From Roseomonas indoligenes (GTDB lineage Bacteria; Pseudomonadota; Alphaproteobacteria; Acetobacterales; Acetobacteraceae), in assembly GCF_017813365.1 (NCBI RefSeq), contig NZ_JAGIZA010000001.1:1-64000 (forward strand): 64,000 bases of DNA, in the 5' to 3' direction. The position numbers and the translations under genes were made by a program. This document shows positions 44,616 through 53,700 of the stretch, piece by piece (the first letter of the stretch is position 1; each line of letters opens with the position of its first letter). The notes under the pieces are model-generated. The model was given only the letters and a program-made list of their open reading frames with translations. It was not told the DNA's origin and made no database searches.

Positions 44616-45076
44616 GGCCGGTAGACCGCTCCGCCGCGCAGGAGGGGACGCGCCGCGACCCATCCCTGGGTGGGGTCGTTGCAGTAGGTCGCGCCCGGTG
44701 CGCCGCCGGGCACGCCGGCCGAGCCGAACTGCAGCTCGCGGCACTCGCGGCCGGAAGCCGCGTTGTACACGCGCGTGAGGCGGGCGGTCGTGACGCCCGC
44801 GCTTCCGGAGACGGTCTCGGTCTGGCCGGGCTCGGCGCGGGCGGCGAAGGCGGCCAGAGGATCGGCGGCGCGCACCGGCAGCACCACGCCCGTGGCCGGC
44901 GGGGGAGAGGTAGGGGCATTGGCGAGGCCCATGGGATTCCACCAGTTCCCCTGGCCCGGATCCGCCGTGCAGGCGGCGAGGGGCGAAAGGGCGACGAGGA
45001 GGAGAAGGGCGCGGCGCGCGCCGGCCCGCGACGATGCGGCCGAAGCTGGGAGTGCGGGAACCCCGGACGGCTCCAT
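44612..45076 (-). CDS. Small lipoprotein translationally coupled to the exporter
   Basis: A 154-residue predicted lipoprotein. A positively charged start and hydrophobic stretch ALLLLVALSPLAAC ends in a lipobox with the Cys near residue 36. The conserved-looking C-terminal part has YNAASGRECRELQF and GWVAARPLL with a paired Cys, resembling proteins sometimes called DVU3141-like. Function is unknown. Start choice is uncertain: the ATG at 45106 would add ten residues and would face the start of the KpsC-like gene directly. Its stop overlaps the permease GTG, so it is probably part of the export operon. Confidence 0.7.
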   Translation of the reverse strand: MEPSGVPALPASAASSRAGARRALLLLVALSPLAACTADPGQGNWWNPMGLANAPTSPPPATGVVLPVRAADPLAAFAARAEPGQTETVSGSAGVTTARLTRVYNAASGRECRELQFGSAGVPGGAPGATYCNDPTQGWVAARPLLRGGAVYRP

Positions 45077-45152
45077 GGCCGCCCCGCTGGGCATGGCGTG
45101 CTTCATGACGTCAGTCTATCCTATCGCGGCGCAGCAGGCAAAACATCCGCAT

Positions 45153-47003
45153 ATGGTTGAGGCCCGATTCGCCGAGCCGCCGCTCGCTTTTCCGCCCGAA
45201 CTTCTCGCCCGTTGGCCCCACCTGCCCGCCTTCTGGCCAGGGCGCGCGGTGGTGCCGCCCGGCACCCCCGGCGCCCTTGTCGTGACGGAAGGTGCCGCCC
45301 CGGCCGGTGGCCCCGCGCTGCGCTTCTCGCTCGGCCCTTTCGCGCCGCCGCGCTTCGCCGGCCGCAGCGCACCACCCCTCCTGTTGGCCGAGGACGCCCC
45401 GCTCCTGGCCGAAGGCGAGGCGGATGCCCTGGCCGCGCTGATTGCGCGCGGGCGGATCGGCGGCCCGCCCGGCCTGCCGGATCCCGGGGCCGCAGCCTTC
45501 GGCCTCGCCGCGCGGGCGGCGGCGCTGGTGCTGGACCCCTGCGACCCCACCCGCGCGGCGGCAGCGCGCAAGGCCCTGGCAGCGGCCCGCGCTTCCGGCC
45601 TTCCCGTGCTGGTCGCGCGCCACCCCTTCGCCGACCGTGCCGCCGCCCCTGTCCTGTCCGGAAGCGCCCTGACCGAAGGCGTTGAGGCCCGGACCCTGCC
45701 GCAGCCCCTCTCGCCCTGGACGCTGTTGGACGCAACGGCCCGGCTGCACGGCGCGGATCCCTCCATTGCCGCGCTGGCCGAGGCCGCCGGGGTGCCGCAC
45801 GACCTGGGCGGAGTGCATCTCACACCGCTGCTGGCCCGCCTGCGCGCCGCCGATCCCTTCCGCCACCGTCCCTGGAGCAGGGCGGAAGGCCTGGCCCTCC
45901 TGGCGGATTGGGGGGCGGCCGAGCGGTCCAACCGGGGCGTCTCCGCCTGCATCGGCATCGCGCGCTGGAAGCGGCGCCAAGTCGCCGCACTGCTGGCGCA
46001 CGAGGGCGGCTCCACCGCTTTCGAGCGCGGGGCAGCCGGTGCCACCCAGCGCGCCGTCGCGGAAGGCGGGGCGGTGGTCGCCTGGGCGGCCTCCCTCTCC
46101 GAGACGGAGGCGGCTGCCATCCGGAACAGCGGCGTGGAGCTGCGCCTGCTGGAGGATGGCTTCATCCGCTCACGCGGGCTCGGCGCGCGCTTCCTGCCCG
46201 GCGCTTCCTACAGCCTCGATGCCCGCGGGGCCTATTACGACCCGCGCCAACCCTCCTCCCTGGAGACGATCCTGACGGAGGGGAACTTCCCGCCGGACCT
46301 CCTGGCCCGCGCCGCGGCGCTGCGGGAGGCCGTCGTGGCGCGCGGCATTTCCAAGTACAACTTGCGGACGGAAGCGGCGCTGCCCGCGATCCCCGGCGGC
46401 CGGCGCGCGGTGCTGATCCCCGGGCAGGTGGAGGACGACGCCTCCGTGCGCCTTGGCGGCGGCACGATCCGCTCCAACCTCGACCTGCTGCGGGCCGTGC
46501 GGGCCGCCGAGCCCGAGGCCTTCATCCTCTACAAGCCCCACCCCGACCTGGAGGCGGGTTTCCGCCGCGGCCGCCTGCGTGCCTCCGACCTGGCCGGACT
46601 GGCCGATGCCGTCGTGGGCGGCGTGCCGCTGCCCGCGCTGCTGCCGGGCGTGGACGCGCTGCACACCCTCACCTCCCTCTCCGGCTTCGAGGCGCTGCTG
46701 CGCGGCGTGCCCGTGACCTGCTGGGGCCAGCCCTTCTACGCGGGCTGGGGACTGACGGAGGACCGCGCGCCCCTGCCGCCGGGACGCCGCGGCGTGGCCC
46801 GCACCCTGGACGAGCTGGTGGCTGCCGCCCTCATCCTCTACCCGCGCTACCTGGACCCGGTGACCCTGCTTCCCTGCCCGCCGGAGGTGATGCTGGACCG
46901 GCTGGACGAACCGGAAGCCTGGCGCGTCTCCCCCCTGACGATCCACCGCGGCGTCGAGGGCTTCGTCCGGGGCCTATTGGCGCGGATCGGAGGGCGACGG
47001 TGA
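45153..47003 (+). CDS. kpsC: KpsC-like capsule Kdo transferase
   Basis: A 616-residue cytoplasmic protein. Its second half (about 295-616) carries clear KpsC/LipA marks: LLEDGFIRSRGLG, ISKYNLRTE, GQVEDDASVRLGG, LYKPHPDLEAG and CWGQPFYAGWGLTEDR. KpsC adds beta-linked Kdo residues to the lipid acceptor of group 2 capsules and normally has two transferase modules. Here the first half is Ala/Pro-rich with few conserved motifs, so that module may be degenerate or much diverged. It is divergent from the export operon. The ATG at 45105 would lengthen it by 16 residues. Confidence 0.83.
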   Translation: MVEARFAEPPLAFPPELLARWPHLPAFWPGRAVVPPGTPGALVVTEGAAPAGGPALRFSLGPFAPPRFAGRSAPPLLLAEDAPLLAEGEADALAALIARGRIGGPPGLPDPGAAAFGLAARAAALVLDPCDPTRAAAARKALAAARASGLPVLVARHPFADRAAAPVLSGSALTEGVEARTLPQPLSPWTLLDATARLHGADPSIAALAEAAGVPHDLGGVHLTPLLARLRAADPFRHRPWSRAEGLALLADWGAAERSNRGVSACIGIARWKRRQVAALLAHEGGSTAFERGAAGATQRAVAEGGAVVAWAASLSETEAAAIRNSGVELRLLEDGFIRSRGLGARFLPGASYSLDARGAYYDPRQPSSLETILTEGNFPPDLLARAAALREAVVARGISKYNLRTEAALPAIPGGRRAVLIPGQVEDDASVRLGGGTIRSNLDLLRAVRAAEPEAFILYKPHPDLEAGFRRGRLRASDLAGLADAVVGGVPLPALLPGVDALHTLTSLSGFEALLRGVPVTCWGQPFYAGWGLTEDRAPLPPGRRGVARTLDELVAAALILYPRYLDPVTLLPCPPEVMLDRLDEPEAWRVSPLTIHRGVEGFVRGLLARIGGRR

Positions 47004-47108
47004 GGAGGCTGAGCGGATTGCCCCGGGGCGGCGCCCGCTGGACCTGCTTCGGGCTTTCGTGGACGCACCGGAAGAGGCGGTTCTTTAAGGTCGGGTCCAA
47101 CCCTGCCC

Positions 47109-47226
47109 TTGCAATCGCCTCGGCTCCGCGAGCCGAGGGGCACCGTCAGCGCAGCAAGACCAGCGACTAAGAAAAGATGATGAAGAGGGGGGCGGAGAGA
47201 GGAAGAATTCCTGCTTCCCCTCCCGC
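47109..47226 (-). repeat. Two-hairpin intergenic element, copy B
   Basis: It lies between converging kpsC- and kpsS-like genes. The block TTGCAATCGCCTCG at 47109 leads into hairpin 1 (47118-47138, perfect nine-base-pair stem). A linker has AGAAAAGATGATG, then comes an imperfect hairpin 2 (47192-47226) 29 bases behind the minus-strand stop. It is shared with copy C over about 120 bases with substitutions mainly in loops and linker. Read on the minus strand it gives a terminator-like stem, a C-rich stretch and ATCTTTTC. Confidence 0.8.
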
Positions 47227-47254
47227 GACAGACCGACGGAGTAGAACTCCGCCG

Positions 47255-48505
47255 TCACACCAGCGCGGGCGGCGGCTCCACGACAGGCTGGTTGATCATG
47301 TTGAGGTGCAGCCGCTGCGCTGCCGCCTCGACCGCCGCGTCCAGGCCAGGGCGCGCGTAGTACACGCCCCGTAGGTGCAGGCAGTGCGCGATGCCGCGCA
47401 GGAAGGCTTCCCGCAGCTCCGGTTCCGGCGGGCGTCCCTCCGTCCAGAAGGTGTCCAGCGGGCCGCCATGCACCAGGCCGGGGATCTTGTAGATCGCGTC
47501 TCCCAGCGCGTGGGTCGGCAGGTGGTCCAGGATGGCGCGCAGGCCGACGGTGCTGTTGATCGTCACCACGCCCTGCACGCTCTCCGTGATCGCGCCGAGG
47601 TTGCCGCCGCCGAGGTAGTGGACGCGGTCCGACACCTTCGCGCGCTCCGCGATGCGGCGCACCCGCCGGCGCCAGTTCTTCATCGCCGGGTCCAGCGGGT
47701 GGACCTTGACGAGGAGCTGCGCCTCGGGCGGCGCGTGGGCGGCGAAGGACTGCGTCACCTCCTCGATCGCGGTATCGAGGTCGGGGTAGGCGGAGTAGGC
47801 GCGGACAGAGAAGTCCGTCTCCATCTGCATGGCCATGAGGAAGAGCGGCCCGCGACCCTGCAGCCGCGTCATGATGCCGTTCGCGTGCCGGTTGGCGCGT
47901 CGCCGCGTGAGGATCCGGGACAGGGTGCCGAGATAGACCTGGATGGGGTGGTAGATCTGGTGGCTGCGGTAGTGGCGGAAGAAGCCCGGCAGCAGCGAGA
48001 CGAGGTTGTAGACCACGTCCAGCGCCGCCTGGTTGCGGAAGCTGTCGCGGTAGCGCTCCCCGATGTCGGGCGGGGGCAGGGTCTCGGCGAGGGCGATGAT
48101 GCTGGCGGGGTCGCGGGGGAATTGGCTCTCGCGGTTCATCCCCTCCGCCTCGAAGGTGATCCAGTCCGGGCGGAGATAGCCGAAATCCGTGGCGACCACG
48201 GCGATGCCGCGGGCCCGGGCCGCCGCGATGGCCGCCTGATGGTAGAAGCGCTGCTCGCCGAGGAGGAGGATGTCGGTGATGCCGCGCTCCTCCAGGAAAC
48301 GCGCGATGAAGGCCGGCCATTCCTCCGGCCGCGCCCGGTAATCCACGGCCTCGCTGCCCCACCAGAAGAGCTTGTCGCCGAGGCAGAGGTTGATCCGGTG
48401 CACGCCGTGGCCGAGCGCGCGGAGTCGCGCACCGAGCAGGGGGAAGAAAGGACTGATCGGGCCCTGCAGGAACAGGAACTGCCGCCCATTCCGGGTGTTC
48501 GTCAT
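47255..48505 (-). CDS. kpsS: KpsS-like capsule lipid-acceptor Kdo transferase
   Basis: A 416-residue cytoplasmic protein matching KpsS/RkpJ-type capsule enzymes. It opens FLFLQGPISPFFPLLGARLRALGH and HRINLCLGDKLFWWG, has FGYLRPDWITFEAEGMN, then VKVHPLDPAMKNW and ITINSTVGLRAI-type donor motifs near 330. In E. coli KpsS adds the first Kdo to lyso-phosphatidylglycerol; with KpsC it builds the poly-Kdo linker. It is 116 bases downstream of the formyltransferase and probably the last gene of the PKS operon. This placement suggests the acceptor here may be the polyketide-derived lipid. Confidence 0.86.
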   Translation of the reverse strand: MTNTRNGRQFLFLQGPISPFFPLLGARLRALGHGVHRINLCLGDKLFWWGSEAVDYRARPEEWPAFIARFLEERGITDILLLGEQRFYHQAAIAAARARGIAVVATDFGYLRPDWITFEAEGMNRESQFPRDPASIIALAETLPPPDIGERYRDSFRNQAALDVVYNLVSLLPGFFRHYRSHQIYHPIQVYLGTLSRILTRRRANRHANGIMTRLQGRGPLFLMAMQMETDFSVRAYSAYPDLDTAIEEVTQSFAAHAPPEAQLLVKVHPLDPAMKNWRRRVRRIAERAKVSDRVHYLGGGNLGAITESVQGVVTINSTVGLRAILDHLPTHALGDAIYKIPGLVHGGPLDTFWTEGRPPEPELREAFLRGIAHCLHLRGVYYARPGLDAAVEAAAQRLHLNMINQPVVEPPPALV

Positions 48506-48621
48506 CGCCTCGGGCACGCCCGTTCCATATGCAGGCCTGCCGGGTGGCGCAATGGCATGGGGATGGGAGGCAGGGTCCCGCGCACGGGCCGGGGGCTCCT
48601 CCCGGTCTGCCGGGCGGTTGC

Positions 48622-49437
48622 TCAGGCCCTGATCCGAAAGGCCGCGCGGATGTCGGACAGGTCCAGCAGGCGCAGCCCGCGCCGGCGCGCGGCGCGCAGG
48701 GCCGCGCGGTCCGGGAAGGGGCGATAGGGCAGGAGCGCCCCGGCCGGCGCCTCCGCCGCCGTGCCGGCCGAGAGGGCGGCGAGCACTTCGCCGACCAGGG
48801 GCACCGCCGCCCGGTGCAGCCGGCGCGCGGCGGAGGAGGCAGTGATGCCCAAGGGCAGGGCGACCTCGCGCTGGGCAAGGACCACCCCGGCATCGATCCG
48901 CGGCACGAGGCGGTGGACGGTGACACCGTGGGCGGGTTCGGCCTCCATCCCCGCCCAGAAGGTCGGGATCGGGCCGCGATGCCGGGGCAGCAGGGAAGGG
49001 TGGACGTTGATCCCGCCCCCCGGCGCCAGGGCGATGGTGGCGGCGGAGAGGATGCCGTCGAAGTGGAAGGTCAGGATCAGGTCCGGACGGGCAACGCGCA
49101 GCGCGGCGTGGAAGGCGGGGCCGTTCACGTCCTCCACCACGGTGACGGGGATGCCCCGCGCGCGCGCCAGGGCCGCGAGCGAGCCCGCGCCCCGCGCCAG
49201 CGCGGCGGAAAGGCGCGGCAGGGCCATGTTCACCACGAGATAGGCGAGCAGCCGCGGCCCGGAGCGCCGGAGATGCCGCCACGCTTGGCCCAGCACGCCG
49301 CCGGCCGCCCGGCGGTAGGGATTGGACAGGCCGAGCAGGACGACGCCGTCCCCATAGAGGTCCAGGAACTCGGCCACGGCCTCGCTGCTCGCCGCGCTGC
49401 CGAGGGTGAGGAGCGCGACGCGGAGAGGGGGCGTCAG
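48622..49437 (-). CDS. Formyltransferase-family protein (possible CTG start)
   Basis: A 10-formyl-THF-dependent formyltransferase-like protein. The core motif is GGINVHPSLLPRHRGPIPTFWAG, with the catalytic Asn, His and a later Asp in RIDAGVVLAQ. The usual ATG/GTG codon, GTG at 49377, would remove the first Rossmann strand, which is plainly readable upstream as RVALLTLGS. No ATG, GTG or TTG occurs in that segment, but CTG 49437 overlaps the upstream stop as CTGA and restores the domain (271 residues). Homologues formylate amino-sugar nucleotides. Here an N-formyl lipid or sugar is possible. Confidence 0.72.
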   Translation of the reverse strand: MTPPLRVALLTLGSAASSEAVAEFLDLYGDGVVLLGLSNPYRRAAGGVLGQAWRHLRRSGPRLLAYLVVNMALPRLSAALARGAGSLAALARARGIPVTVVEDVNGPAFHAALRVARPDLILTFHFDGILSAATIALAPGGGINVHPSLLPRHRGPIPTFWAGMEAEPAHGVTVHRLVPRIDAGVVLAQREVALPLGITASSAARRLHRAAVPLVGEVLAALSAGTAAEAPAGALLPYRPFPDRAALRAARRRGLRLLDLSDIRAAFRIRA

Positions 49438-50750
49438 CCCGCTACCTCGGCCGGCGCGACCCCCGCCGCCGTCTCCGCCACGATGTCCAGCGTGCGGTCG
49501 ATCTGCGCCTCGGTGTGGGCGGCGGTGAGGAAGAAGCGCAGCCGCGAGGCGCGCTCCGGCACCGCGGGGAAGGTGATGGGCTGCACGTTCACCCCGCGCT
49601 CGAAGAGCTCGGCGGAGAGGCGGCCGGCGCGGACGGAGGAGCCGGTCATCAGCGGCACGATGGCATGGCCGGCCGAGGCGCCGGCATCCAGCCCGCGCGC
49701 CCGCAGCCCGTCCCGGAAGCGGGTGGCGTTGGCGTTCAGCCGCGCGACCCGCCAGGGCTCCTCGTGCAGGATGTTGAGCGACTGCAGGGCCGAGGCCGCG
49801 AGGACCGGGGCGAGGCCGACGGAGTAGACGAAGCCCGGCGCGGTGTGGCGCAGCCAGTTGATGAGCTGCCGCCGCGCCGCGACGTAGCCGCCGCAGGAGC
49901 AGAGCGTCTTGGAGAGCGTGCCCATCCAGATGTCCACGCCCGCCGGGTCCACGCCCTGCAGCTCCGCGATGCCGTGGCCTGTGGCGCCGAGCACGCCCAT
50001 GGAATGCGCCTCGTCCACCATCAGCCAGGCGTCGTGGCGACGCGCGATCTCGATGAAGCGGGCGAGGTCGGGAACGTCCCCGTCCATGGAGTAATGGCCC
50101 TCGATAAGGACCAGAGCCCGGCCGGCGCCGCGGCGGGCGGCGGCCAGTTCCCGCTCCGCAGCGGCCGCGTCGTTATGCGCGAAGGGGATGCGGCGCGCCC
50201 CCGAGAGGCGCGCGCCCTCCACGCAGGAATTGTGGATCATCGCGTCGTGCAGGATCACGTCGCGCGGGCCCATGAGGTGGCCGATCACCGTGACGTTGGT
50301 GGCATGGCCGGAGACGAGGGTGATCGCGTCCTCCGCCCCATAATGCGCGGCCAGCGCGCCCTCCAGCTCCGCGTGTAGCGGCCGCTCCCCGGAGACGACG
50401 CGGGAGGCAGAGGCGGAGACGCCGTGGCGTTCGATCGCGGCATGGGCAGCGGCCTTCACGCGCGGGTCGTCGTTCAGCCCGAGGTAGTTGTAGGAGGAGA
50501 AGTTCAGATACTCCTCGTTCCCGATCGTCGTGGTGGCGCCGGCCACGCCCTGATGCGGGCGGAAGAAGGGATTGGGGAGGTCGAGCGCCTCCATCGCCGT
50601 CTTCAGCAGCTCGAAGTCGCGCAGCCCCGGCACGTCGCTGAAGGAGCGGCCGTCGCCGGCGCCGCTCTCCTCCTGGCGCGCGCGGCGCTTGGACAGGCGC
50701 TGCAGCAGCGCCAGTCGCGCGGTGGCCGAAAGGCCGAGGCCCTGGTTCAA
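49434..50750 (-). CDS. Alpha-oxoamine synthase (AONS/RkpG-like)
   Basis: A 438-residue PLP enzyme of the 8-amino-7-oxononanoate synthase, 2-amino-3-ketobutyrate ligase and serine palmitoyltransferase group. Recognisable parts are FSSYNYLGL, HGVSASASRVVSGERPLH, VDEAHSMGVLG and the PLP Lys in GTLSKTLCSCGGY. It joins an acyl thioester to an amino acid with loss of carbon dioxide. It begins with TTG (50750), 24 bases after the PKS stop, and carries an N-terminal extension of about 80 residues. There are no biotin genes nearby. RkpG and Fum8-like enzymes that release a polyketide chain are the best models. Confidence 0.87.
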   Translation of the reverse strand: MNQGLGLSATARLALLQRLSKRRARQEESGAGDGRSFSDVPGLRDFELLKTAMEALDLPNPFFRPHQGVAGATTTIGNEEYLNFSSYNYLGLNDDPRVKAAAHAAIERHGVSASASRVVSGERPLHAELEGALAAHYGAEDAITLVSGHATNVTVIGHLMGPRDVILHDAMIHNSCVEGARLSGARRIPFAHNDAAAAERELAAARRGAGRALVLIEGHYSMDGDVPDLARFIEIARRHDAWLMVDEAHSMGVLGATGHGIAELQGVDPAGVDIWMGTLSKTLCSCGGYVAARRQLINWLRHTAPGFVYSVGLAPVLAASALQSLNILHEEPWRVARLNANATRFRDGLRARGLDAGASAGHAIVPLMTGSSVRAGRLSAELFERGVNVQPITFPAVPERASRLRFFLTAAHTEAQIDRTLDIVAETAAGVAPAEVAG

Positions 50751-50774
50751 GCGCGTGTCTCCATGCCGGCCAAT

Positions 50775-53700
50775 CTAGGTGGCGCCGGCCCTGTCCGGTA
50801 GGGTCGCCGCGTCGGCCGGCGTCGGCTCCGGCGTCAGCGTGTCCGGGCCGGGCGCGCTGGAACCCGGCTCGAACTGGCCGAGCAGGGAGTTGAGCTGCGC
50901 CTCCCGCGCCCCGCCGGACAGGCCGTCCACCATGCGCGCGGCCAGGCCCGCCACGGTCAGGTCCTCCGTCACCGCGGAGAGCGGCACGGCCATGCCGAGG
51001 CGGGCTTCCAGCGCTCCGCGCAGCTCCAGCCCGCCGAGGCTGTCCAGCCCCAGCCGCGCGACCGGCACGTCGGCCCCGATGCTCTCCGGCGGCAGGCGCA
51101 GGATGCGGCCCAGTTCCTCCGCGCCGATCCGGGCCAGCAGGGCCTGGGCCTCGGCGGTGGGCAGGGCCATCAGGTGGGCGCGCATGTCCGCGATGTCGGC
51201 ATCCGTCTCCTCCGCCCGGCCGCGCAGGGCGGCGAAGGCGGGCTCCCGCAGCACCGGCAGGGCAGTGCCCGCGCGCTTCCAGGCCACGCGGGCGAGGCAG
51301 ACGACGGGATGGCCGGCGGCGATGAGGCCGGGCAGGGCCTCCAGCGCGTCCCGGGCCGCCATGGGCTCCACGCCCAGGCGGCGGGCGAGGGTGCGGGCCG
51401 TCTCCTCCTCCCGCGCCAGGATGCCGGCATCGGCGATCGGGCCCCAGCCGACGGCCAGCGCCGGGCGGCCCCGGGCGCGGCGGCGGCGGGCCAGGGCTTC
51501 CAGCCCCGCATTGGCGGCCACGTAGTTCGCCTGGCCCGGATTGCCGAAGGCCGTGGTGGCCGAGGAGAAGAGGAGGAAGAGGTCGAGAGGGTCCTCGGCC
51601 GTCAGCCTGTCCAGGTTCTCCGCCCCCACCAGCTTCGGGCCGAGCAGGGCGGCGAAGCGGGCGGCGTCCATGGCGCCTGCCGCGCCGTCGTCCAGGACCG
51701 TGGCGGCATGCACCACGCCGGTGATCGGCCCTTCCGCCCGCAACTCCGCCAGCAGCGCGGAGAGGGACGGGCGGTGGGCGACATCCGCCGCGTGCAGGCT
51801 GGCCCGGGCGCCGAGGGATGCCAGGGCCGTCACCGCCTCCGGCGCGCCCGGCGTGGCCGGGCCGCGGCGGGAGACGAGGGCGATGCGTTCCGCGCCGTGG
51901 GCGGCGAGCCACTTGGCGCATTCCAGCCCGAAGCCGGAGGTGCCGCCGGTGACGAGGATCGTGCCGCCGCTGCGGGGCGACCAGGCGGCGGGGCGCGGCT
52001 CCTCCTCGCGCGGGGGCAGCACGACGATCTTGCCGATATGGCCGCTGGCCTGCAGCAGCCGGAAGGCGCCCTCCGCCTCCTCCGCCGCGCGGCGGGCATA
52101 GGGCAGGGGGCGGAAGTCGCCGGAGGCGAGGCGGCCGCGGATGGATTCCAGCAGCCGCGCCGCCTCGGCGGGCCGGGCCTTCGGCAGCTGGTCCACGTCC
52201 ACGCCGAAATAGGTGACGTTGCGGCGGAAGGGGCGCACCGCGATGCGCCGGTCCTCCGCATAGTCGCGCTTGCCGAGCTCGATGAAGCGGCCGAAGGGCT
52301 TCACCAAGGCGATGGAGCGCTCCATCGCCTCCCCCGCCAAGGAGTTCAGCACCACGTCCACCCCGTCCGGCCAGTGGCGGCGGAGCGCGTCGTCGAAGCC
52401 CGCCGCGCGGCTGTCCAGCACGAGGTCGGCGCCGGCCGCGCGCAGGAAGGCGCGCTTGGCCTCCGTGCCCGCGGTCATCGCCACCTGCGCGCCCGCGGCC
52501 TGGGCCACCTGCAGGGCGGCCAGCCCCACGGCGCCCGCACCGCCATGGACCAGCACGCGCTCCCCCGGGGCGATCCCCGCGCAGGTCTCCAGCGCGTAGA
52601 CGGCAGTGAGGAAGGCGACGGGGATGGTGGCGGCGGCGGTTGAGGTCAGCCCCTCCGGGATCGGCGCCAGGGCCTCTGCGCGGGTGAGGACGGCCCCCGC
52701 CAGGGCCCGGGGCGCGAAGCCGAACACGCGGGTGCCTGGGTGGAAGGGCACGCCCGGCCCGGCCTCCATCACCACGCCCGCACATTCCATGCCGAGGCCG
52801 GCGCCGGCGAAGCCGTCCTTCAGCGTCTCCTCCGGCAGCAGGCCCTGGGCCCACATCAGGTCGCGGAAGTTCAGCCCGGCGGCCTCCACGCGCAGCCGGA
52901 CCTCGCCGTGGCCGGGGGTGGGCAGGGGCTCCATCGGCTCCCAGGCGAGGGAGGCGAGGGCACCGGGCTGGCGCACGGCCAGCCGCGCGGCAGGGCCGGG
53001 CTGGGGCGGGCGGCAGAGCGGGCCCTGCACCGGGCCGTAGAACAGGCCTTCCTGGGCCACGCGGGGCACGCGGCGGCTGGAGAGGCCGAGGATGACCTCC
53101 GGCTCCGAGCCATGGGCGAGCAGCTCCGGCACGAGGCGACGGGCGGCGGCGGCGGGGGCGAGGGCGGCGTCCACCAGGATCCGCCGCGGCGCCAGTTCCG
53201 GCATCTCATTCGCCAGCACCCGGCCAAGGGCGCGCACGGCCTCCGCTGCCGCGGTCATCCCGCCGCCCTGGGCGAGAAGCGTGAAGCCCGCGCAGGAGCC
53301 GGACGCGGCGGCGGCGATCTTCGTGATCCCGGCGAGGCTGGTGGCGAGCGGTGCCACCTCGGCCGGCCCGGCCGGGTTGGCGACCGCGACCACCGCCGCG
53401 CCCCGCAGCGCGCGGGGCGGCAGGGCGGAGGCGTCCTCCAGCCGGTGGGACTCCACCACGGCACCGGCCTTGGACAGGGCGGCGCCCAGAGCCTCCCCCA
53501 GCGGCGCGGCGCCGGAATCGGCGAGGAGGACGAAGCGCTGCCCGGACGTGGCGGCGGGGATGGCGGGGGCAGGGGCCGGGCGCTGGGCGGCGACGAGAAG
53601 GGCGGCCCAGGGCGAGCAGAGCAGCGGCTCGGCCCGCGGCGCCGCCCAGCCCTCCGCCGCAAGGGCGTCGCGCCAGGCATCGGCGCCGGGCAGGGCGGGC

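Noticed and set aside
49434-50750. Biotin-pathway 8-amino-7-oxononanoate synthase
   Set aside because: No bioA, bioB, bioC or bioD is adjacent. The long N-terminal extension and the tight link to a PKS favour a lipid role.
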